64,000 nucleotides of DNA from the NCBI GenBank assembly GCA_036747295.1, contig DAIOCN010000010.1:1-64000 (forward strand), written 5' to 3'. Within the stretch, counting starts at the first letter, position 1. Each line of letters begins with the position of its first letter. Below are positions 59,309-64,000 of the stretch, in pieces. The translations under genes and the position numbers were made by a program. Below the pieces are notes generated by a model, which worked only from the letters and a program-made list of their open reading frames with translations, was not told the DNA's origin and ran no database searches. This DNA is from UBA4736 sp002404015 (GTDB taxonomy: Bacteria; Chloroflexota; Dormibacteria; Dormibacterales; Dormibacteraceae).

Positions 59309-60058
59309 CTACATGTAGAACCCCCCGTTTACGTCGAGGATGGCGCCGGTCACGTAGGCCGCGTCATCGGAGCAGAAGAAAGCCACCGCGGCCGCGATCT
59401 CCTCGGGCTGGCCGGGCCGGCCGAGCGGGATCATCGAGAGCATCGCGCTGCGCATGTCCTCGGGGACCGCGCGCGTCATCTCGGTATCGATGAAGCCCGG
59501 CCGGATGCAGTTCACGGTCGTCTTCGAGCGCGCGAACTCGCGGGCCGCCGTCTTGACCATGGCGACGATGCCGGCCTTGGCCGCGCTGTAGTTGAGCTGG
59601 CCGGGATTGCCCGTGGCCGCCGCCACGGAGGAGATGCAGACGACGCGGCCGTTGCCATGCTCGCGGAGATAGGGCGCCGACGCGCGCAGGCAGCCGAAGG
59701 TGCCGGTCAGGTGCACCCCGATCACCTGGTCCCACTGCTCGTCCGTCATCTTGTGAAGGAACGCGTCCCGGGTGATCCCGGCGTTGGTCACCATGGTGTC
59801 GAGGCCGCCCAGGTCCTGGGCGGCCAGCTTTACCGACTCGTTCACCTGGTCCCGGTCGGAGACATCGCAGGCGTACCCGAGCACCCGGTTGCCGGTCCGG
59901 CCGGCGATCTCCCTGGCGGTGGCCTCCGCCGCCCTCGCCTCCAGGTCGAAGATCGCGACGGCCAGCCCCTCCGAGGATAGGCGCTCCGCGATGGCCGCCC
60001 CGATACCGCGCGCGCCGCCGGTCACGATCGCGCGGGAGACCGAGAACGTCATGGTCAT
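59309..60058 (-). CDS. SDR family 3-oxoacyl-reductase/3-hydroxyacyl-CoA dehydrogenase-like (FabG-type)
   Basis: Short-chain dehydrogenase of 249 aa. Seen: TGGARGIGAAIAERLSSEGL, Asp in IFDLEA (NAD preference), VTNAGITRDAFLHKM (the RD-x-L motif of FabG-type enzymes), catalytic Ser, Tyr and Lys in ISSVAAATGNPGQLNYSAAK, and NCIRPGFIDTEMTRA. Very FabG-like; its context between a MaoC-type gene and a B12 gene suggests action on a CoA ester rather than ACP. It overlaps the B12 gene by four bases (60055-60058). Confidence 0.88.
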   Translation of the reverse strand: MTMTFSVSRAIVTGGARGIGAAIAERLSSEGLAVAIFDLEARAAEATAREIAGRTGNRVLGYACDVSDRDQVNESVKLAAQDLGGLDTMVTNAGITRDAFLHKMTDEQWDQVIGVHLTGTFGCLRASAPYLREHGNGRVVCISSVAAATGNPGQLNYSAAKAGIVAMVKTAAREFARSKTTVNCIRPGFIDTEMTRAVPEDMRSAMLSMIPLGRPGQPEEIAAAVAFFCSDDAAYVTGAILDVNGGFYM

Positions 60059-60504
60059 ACCGTCACCCCCTGTTCAACTCCGGGCCCGGTGCCGCCACGG
60101 CGCCGGCTCACCTCCCCGCGCACGAACTCCACGATCTCGCCGAGATGGCTGCCGGTCGCGAAGACCGTGTAGCCGGCCGCTTCCAGCGCCGGCCGGTCGG
60201 CCTGCGGGATGGTGCCTCCGACCAGGAGCAGGATGTCGCCCGCCCCCAGCTCCTTCAGCCTGGCGGCGAGCCGGCTGCAGTAGTCCATGTGGGCGCCCGA
60301 GAGCACGGAGAGCCCGACCGCCTCGGCATCCTCCTGGATCGCCACCGCCACGATCGCGTCGACCGTCTGGTGGCGGCCGGTGTAGATGACCTCCATGCCG
60401 GCGTCCTTGAGCGCCTTGGCGACCACCTTGGCGCCGCGGTCGTGGCCGTCAAGGCCCGGCTTGCCGATGACGATCCGGATGGGAAGCGCGGTCTGGGTCA
60501 CCAT
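60055..60504 (-). CDS. Stand-alone cobalamin-binding protein (methylmalonyl-CoA mutase C-terminal type)
   Basis: Single B12-binding domain of 149 aa from ATG 60504. Seen: IRIVIGKPGLDGHDRGAK, with the cobalt-ligating His of DxHxxG, then IYTGRHQTVDAIVAVAIQED, GLSVLSGAHMDYCSRLAARL and the GG turn in LLLVGGTIP. Sequence fits the small chain of split acyl-CoA mutases. No mutase large subunit is present in the window, so its partner must be encoded elsewhere or upstream of 64000. It overlaps the hydantoinase B gene by seven bases (ATGGTGA) and the SDR by four, so it is a firm member of the operon. The open frame extends far upstream over the hydantoinase B gene; that part is a shadow. Confidence 0.87.
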   Translation of the reverse strand: MVTQTALPIRIVIGKPGLDGHDRGAKVVAKALKDAGMEVIYTGRHQTVDAIVAVAIQEDAEAVGLSVLSGAHMDYCSRLAARLKELGAGDILLLVGGTIPQADRPALEAAGYTVFATGSHLGEIVEFVRGEVSRRRGGTGPGVEQGVTV

Positions 60505-62135
60505 CGCGTCACCAGGCCCAGCCGGATGTCCTCCTCGATCGCCTTGGGGTCGCGCTCGGCGGGGTTCCCATAGCCGCCGGCGCCGGCCAGCTGGAAGGAC
60601 ACCACGTCGCCGAATTCGAGGTCCACCGAGGCCTTGCCGCCGATCTCGTAGGCGCCAGGCGAATCCGGGTTGACCACCGTCCGCCCGAGCTGACCGGGCT
60701 CCCCGCCCAGCACGCCGAAGGGGCGGAAGCGATGGCGCTCGGAGAGGTTGGTGAACTTGATCGACTCGCCCAGGATCCGCACGTCCCGGCGCACGCCGAG
60801 GCCACCCCGGAACCTGCCCCTGCCGCCCGAGTCGGGGATGAGCTCGAACCGCTCCACGATCACAGGCGTCGTCGACTCCACCGCCTCCACGGGGATGTTG
60901 GCCGCGTTGTAGGGCGAGGACATCGCCTCGCAGCCGTCCTTGGCCGCCCGGGCTCCGATCCCGCCGTGGATCAGCTCGTAGCCCACGAAGCGACGCCGGC
61001 GGACCGGATCGTAGGCCCCGAACGTGGCGTTGCAGAAATGCGAGTTGGCCGCTGTCACCGACTCGGGGAGTGCGGCTGCCAGGGCGCCCAGCACCACCTC
61101 GAAGACGCGCGAGCAGATCGCGGCCCGGGGCCCGCCACCGGCCGGCCGCCGCGGGTTCAGGAAGCAGCCCTCGGGGGCCTCGACCTGGAAGGGCCGCAGG
61201 GCCCCGGCGTTCATCGGCTCGTGCGGGGTGGTCAGGCACTTGAGCGCGGCGTAGACGTAGCTCCGCGTGTAGTTGAAGTAGCTGTTGAGGCCCGACTCGG
61301 TCTGGTCGTCGGTGCCGTCGAAGTCCACCAAAAGCTGGTCGCCGGCCACCGTCACCTTGACCGCGATCTTGAGCGGCGGCGTACCTGGGCCGTAATCGTC
61401 CATGAAGTCGCTGAAGCGGTACTCGCCGTCCTTCATCTCGCTGATGCGGGCGCGGACGCGGGCCTCCGTCTCGTCGAGCATCGTCTCGATACAGGCGTCC
61501 ACGGTCTCCCGGCCGAAGCGCGCGTAGAGCTCCGACATCCGCTGCTCGCCGACCAACAGGGAGGCGCGCTGAGAGCGCATGTCGCCCAGCACGTTGCGGG
61601 GCACGCGCGAGTTGGCGCCGATGATCGCCAGCGCGGCCTCGTTCTCGCGCCCCTCCTCGACGATCTTCAAAGGCGGGATGCGCAGGCCCTCCTGGTGGTA
61701 GTCGAAGATGCCCTCGACGGCCTGGCTGCCCGGCCGGGAGCCGCCCACGTCTGTGTGGTGGACGAGGTTCACGCCGAAGCCGATCAGCTCCCCCTCCCAG
61801 AAGGCGGGCATGGTCATCAGGAAGTCCGGGAAATGGCCGGAGCCGAGCTGCGGGTCGTTGAGCAGGAGCACATCCCCCGGCTTCAGGGTCTCGACGGGGA
61901 AGGCCTCCTGGAAGTTGCGGATCGCGAAGTTCATGGCCCCCATGTGGCCGGGGCTGTAAGGGCCCTGGGCGCTCATCCGGCCCTGCGCGTCGAACACCGC
62001 CACGGAGAAGTCCTGGCCTTCCCGGGCCTGGATCGAGTAGGCGGTGCGCTGGACCGTGCTGCCGATCTCGACACAGATCGACTGCAGGGCCCCCCAGACC
62101 ACGCCCAGGGTGATGGGGTCGGGACGGCCGTTCAT
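60498..62135 (-). CDS. Hydantoinase B/oxoprolinase family protein
   Basis: HyuB-type subunit of 545 aa from ATG 62135, overlapping hyuA-type stop by four bases. Seen: SICVEIGSTVQRTAYSIQAR, GQDFSVAVFDAQGRMSAQGP, GDVLLLNDPQLGSGHFPDF, GFGVNLVHHTDVGGSRPGSQ and GGRGRFRGGLGVRRDVRIL. Works with the A subunit in ATP-dependent opening of cyclic imides or lactams (N-methylhydantoin, 5-oxoproline), or in acetophenone-carboxylase-like reactions. Substrate in this operon is unknown. Metal ligands of the family (Asp, His of NDPQLGSGHF and HHTDVGG) are all present. Confidence 0.9.
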   Translation of the reverse strand: MNGRPDPITLGVVWGALQSICVEIGSTVQRTAYSIQAREGQDFSVAVFDAQGRMSAQGPYSPGHMGAMNFAIRNFQEAFPVETLKPGDVLLLNDPQLGSGHFPDFLMTMPAFWEGELIGFGVNLVHHTDVGGSRPGSQAVEGIFDYHQEGLRIPPLKIVEEGRENEAALAIIGANSRVPRNVLGDMRSQRASLLVGEQRMSELYARFGRETVDACIETMLDETEARVRARISEMKDGEYRFSDFMDDYGPGTPPLKIAVKVTVAGDQLLVDFDGTDDQTESGLNSYFNYTRSYVYAALKCLTTPHEPMNAGALRPFQVEAPEGCFLNPRRPAGGGPRAAICSRVFEVVLGALAAALPESVTAANSHFCNATFGAYDPVRRRRFVGYELIHGGIGARAAKDGCEAMSSPYNAANIPVEAVESTTPVIVERFELIPDSGGRGRFRGGLGVRRDVRILGESIKFTNLSERHRFRPFGVLGGEPGQLGRTVVNPDSPGAYEIGGKASVDLEFGDVVSFQLAGAGGYGNPAERDPKAIEEDIRLGLVTRW

Positions 62136-64000
62136 GAGGCGAGCAGGCTCCCGTAGTCGTCGACGACCGCCTTCAGCCCGGGCGGGAGGACGGTGGTCGA
62201 TTCCTTCTCCTCCACGATGACCGGGCCCTCGAGGGCCTGGCCAGGGGACAGCTCGTCGCGCGCGTGCACCTGCACCTCCAGGTAGCCGCTGCACTCGGGG
62301 AAGTAGGCGCTCCGGGCCCGCGCCGTCGCCTGGGCTCGAGCGGCGAAGCGAGGCAGCTCGACCGGCGTCCGCTCGCCGATCGCCGTCAGCCGCCAGGTGG
62401 TGGCCTCGACCATCTCGTTCGGGCTGGCCTGCCCGTAGCGCCGGGTGTAGAGCTCCTCGAACGCCCGGCGGGCCTCCTCGAACGGCACCGTGAGCTCATA
62501 GCCCTGGCCGACGTAGCGGAGGTCCACCTCCCGGACGAAGGCCGCCGGCGGCGTGCGCAGGAGGACCGTGGCCTCCCGCTGCATGTCGGCGTAGATGGCC
62601 TCGGCCTGGTCCGCGTCCACGTCGTCGAGCCGGACCAGGTGCGTGCGCGAGAGGTCGACCTTGACGTCCGCCGAGAGCAGGCCGATGGCGGAGGCGACGC
62701 CCGCCGCGGCAGGCAGGATCAGGACCTGGACGCCCAGCGCCTGGACCAGGCGGCCGGCGTGCACGGGGCCTGAGCCTCCGGTCGCCACGAACGCCAGCCG
62801 GCGGGGGTCGTATCCGCGCTCGATGGAGACCACCCGGGTGGCCAGCTCCATGTTCAGGTTCACCAGGGCGTGGATGCCCCAGGCCGCCTCCTCGACCGAC
62901 ATGCCGAGCGGCTGCGCGACCCGATCAGCGATCGCCCGCCGGGCGCCCTCCAGGTCGAGCCGGAGCGAGCCACCGGCGAAGTTGTCCGGGTTCAGGTAGC
63001 CGAGCACCAGGTTGGCGTCGGTGACGGTCGGCTCGGCGCCGCCCTGCCCGTAGCAGACGGGGCCGGGCTGGGAGCCCGCGCTGTCGGGCCCGACCTGGAT
63101 GGTGCCAAGGGCGGGGCGGGCGATGGAGCCGCCGCCCGCGCCGATCTCCACGAGGTCCAGCGAGCGCACGTTCATCGGGATGCCGCTGCCGGCGGCCAGC
63201 CGCACGCGGTGCAGCTCGAACGTGTCCACCGTCTGCGGCTTGCCCCCTGCGATCAGCGAGAGCTTGGCTGTGGTGCCTCCCATGTCGAAGGCGATCAGGT
63301 CGGGGTGGCCGGTCAGCTCGCCGTAGCGGGCGGCGATCAGGGCGCCCGCGGCCGGGCCCGACTCGATCATGCGGACCGGGAACTGGGCCATCGTCTCCGC
63401 CGTGGCGGCGCCGCCGCCCGACTGCATGATGAAGAGCCGGCCTCCGTAGCCCCGGCCGCGCAGCTCGGCGCCCATCCTGCCCAGGTACTCGCGCACGGCC
63501 TGCACGAGGTAGGCGTTGACGACGGTCGTGCTCGTCCGCTCGTACTCGCGGAACTGGGGCGAGACCTCGCAGGAGAGAGAGAGCTCGATCTCGGGCGCCG
63601 CCTCCCGGACCAGCCTGGCGAAGAGCCGCTCGTGCTCCGGGTTGACGTAGCTGTGCAGGAAGCAGATCGCCAGCGACCGCACGCCGCGCTCGCGCATGCC
63701 GGCGATGGCCGCCGCCGCCTGAGTCTCGTCCAGCGGCCGGTGGATGGCGCCGTCCGCCAGGACCCGCTCGTCCACCTCCCACACCCATGTGCGGTCGATG
63801 AGAGCCGCGGGCTTCTCGATCTGCAGGTCGTAGAGCTGGTAGCGCTTCTGGCGGCCGATCCCGAGCACGTCCCGGAAGCCGCGGGTGGTCGCCAGCCCGA
63901 CACCGGTCGCCTTCCGCTCGATCACCACGTTGGAGCCCAGCGTGGTGCCGTGCACCGCGCGCGCCAGGTCGTTCCAGGACGCGCCCGATTCCCGCATCAT
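62132..64000 (-). CDS. Hydantoinase A/oxoprolinase family protein (5' end beyond window)
   Basis: HyuA-type subunit; the 622 residues seen lack the N-terminus, which continues past position 64000. Seen: HGTTLGSNVVIERKATGVGL (substrate/ATP loop), the actin-like ATP-binding core DLIAFDMGGTTAKLSLIAGG, GAGGGSIARPALGTIQVGPD, GPVCYGQGGAEPTVTDANL and IERGYDPRRLAFVATGGSGP. Typical proteins are about 680-700 aa, so some 60-70 residues are missing off the window. First visible gene of the minus-strand operon; other genes may precede it. A subunit of the ATP-dependent hydantoinase/oxoprolinase or carboxylase. Confidence 0.92.
   Translation of the reverse strand: MMRESGASWNDLARAVHGTTLGSNVVIERKATGVGLATTRGFRDVLGIGRQKRYQLYDLQIEKPAALIDRTWVWEVDERVLADGAIHRPLDETQAAAAIAGMRERGVRSLAICFLHSYVNPEHERLFARLVREAAPEIELSLSCEVSPQFREYERTSTTVVNAYLVQAVREYLGRMGAELRGRGYGGRLFIMQSGGGAATAETMAQFPVRMIESGPAAGALIAARYGELTGHPDLIAFDMGGTTAKLSLIAGGKPQTVDTFELHRVRLAAGSGIPMNVRSLDLVEIGAGGGSIARPALGTIQVGPDSAGSQPGPVCYGQGGAEPTVTDANLVLGYLNPDNFAGGSLRLDLEGARRAIADRVAQPLGMSVEEAAWGIHALVNLNMELATRVVSIERGYDPRRLAFVATGGSGPVHAGRLVQALGVQVLILPAAAGVASAIGLLSADVKVDLSRTHLVRLDDVDADQAEAIYADMQREATVLLRTPPAAFVREVDLRYVGQGYELTVPFEEARRAFEELYTRRYGQASPNEMVEATTWRLTAIGERTPVELPRFAARAQATARARSAYFPECSGYLEVQVHARDELSPGQALEGPVIVEEKESTTVLPPGLKAVVDDYGSLLAS

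Noticed and set aside
60505..61239. N-terminal extension of the B12-binding frame
   Set aside because: Shadow of hydantoinase B; the B12 domain is complete from ATG 60504.

Overview
The window is a GC-rich (about 70 % by eye) bacterial chromosome segment packed with genes. There are no rRNA, tRNA, CRISPR or prophage signatures and no gene-free stretch over 300 bases. GTG and TTG starts are very common. Several genes have a TANNNT -10 box only 6-7 bases before the start codon, which is the signature of leaderless mRNA. F420/LLM-type oxidoreductases, a MocR regulator, TreY/TreZ trehalose synthesis and CoA-thioester aromatic chemistry together point to a Terrabacteria lineage (Actinomycetota, Chloroflexota or Dormibacterota-like). 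No marker gene fixes the phylum. No evidence of recent foreign DNA was seen except a 181-bp MITE-like element.

Layout. 0.2-4.5 kb: core methionine-synthase-like gene, aconitase, YggT membrane protein. 4.5-14.4 kb: storage-glucan and trehalose block (GH15 and MalQ on minus; GlgX, TreY, TreZ on plus). 14.4-17.5 kb: an unusual pair of 2-oxoacid dehydrogenase genes (lipoyl-E2 without the catalytic His, and E1-beta fused to an E2-like domain that keeps the His), divergent from an SDR. 17.5-20.1 kb: MocR regulator divergent from a 32-aa ORF and a PPOX flavoprotein, then a MarR regulator. 20.2-22.1 kb: MITE-like element, secreted lysozyme-like protein, SDR. 22.1-25.6 kb: glycosyltransferase, methyltransferase and alpha/alpha-toroid operon converging on another methyltransferase. 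25.7-27.4 kb: envelope proteins (amidase, lipoprotein). 27.5-33.4 kb: branched-chain-type ABC importer behind a class V aminotransferase gene. 33.4-36.3 kb: ThDP enzyme, metal-dependent cyclase/hydrolase, deazaflavin-dependent protein. 36.3-39.6 kb: PLP dehydratase, aldo-keto reductase, glutaryl-CoA-dehydrogenase-like gene. 39.6-48.2 kb: an eight-gene overlapping operon (opine-dehydrogenase-like, LLM, split NDP-forming acyl-CoA synthetase, phenylacetate-CoA-ligase-like, orphan molybdenum hydroxylase large subunit, MFS). 48.3-49.5 kb: ECF sigma factor with a membrane partner. 49.5-53.0 kb: fused indolepyruvate:ferredoxin oxidoreductase. 53.1-54.4 kb: MarR/YceI pair and a small protein. 54.6-64.0 kb: eight-gene minus-strand operon (hydantoinase A and B, stand-alone B12 module, SDR, MaoC, CapA, LLM, and an aminobenzoyl/salicylyl-CoA monooxygenase with a decayed reductase half).

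How the genes work together. The left part cycles glycogen and malto-oligosaccharides to trehalose. The right half looks like uptake and CoA-dependent breakdown of amino-acid or aromatic compounds: importer, aminotransferase, ThDP enzyme, cyclase, CoA ligases, glutaryl-CoA-type dehydrogenase, Mo-hydroxylase and aromatic-CoA monooxygenase. Substrates are inference.

The most unusual items are the split-active-site E2 pair, four very short divergent intergenic regions with symmetric -10 elements, the operon joining hydantoinase genes to an orphan B12 module and a degenerate two-domain monooxygenase, and the microprotein upstream of the PPOX gene.
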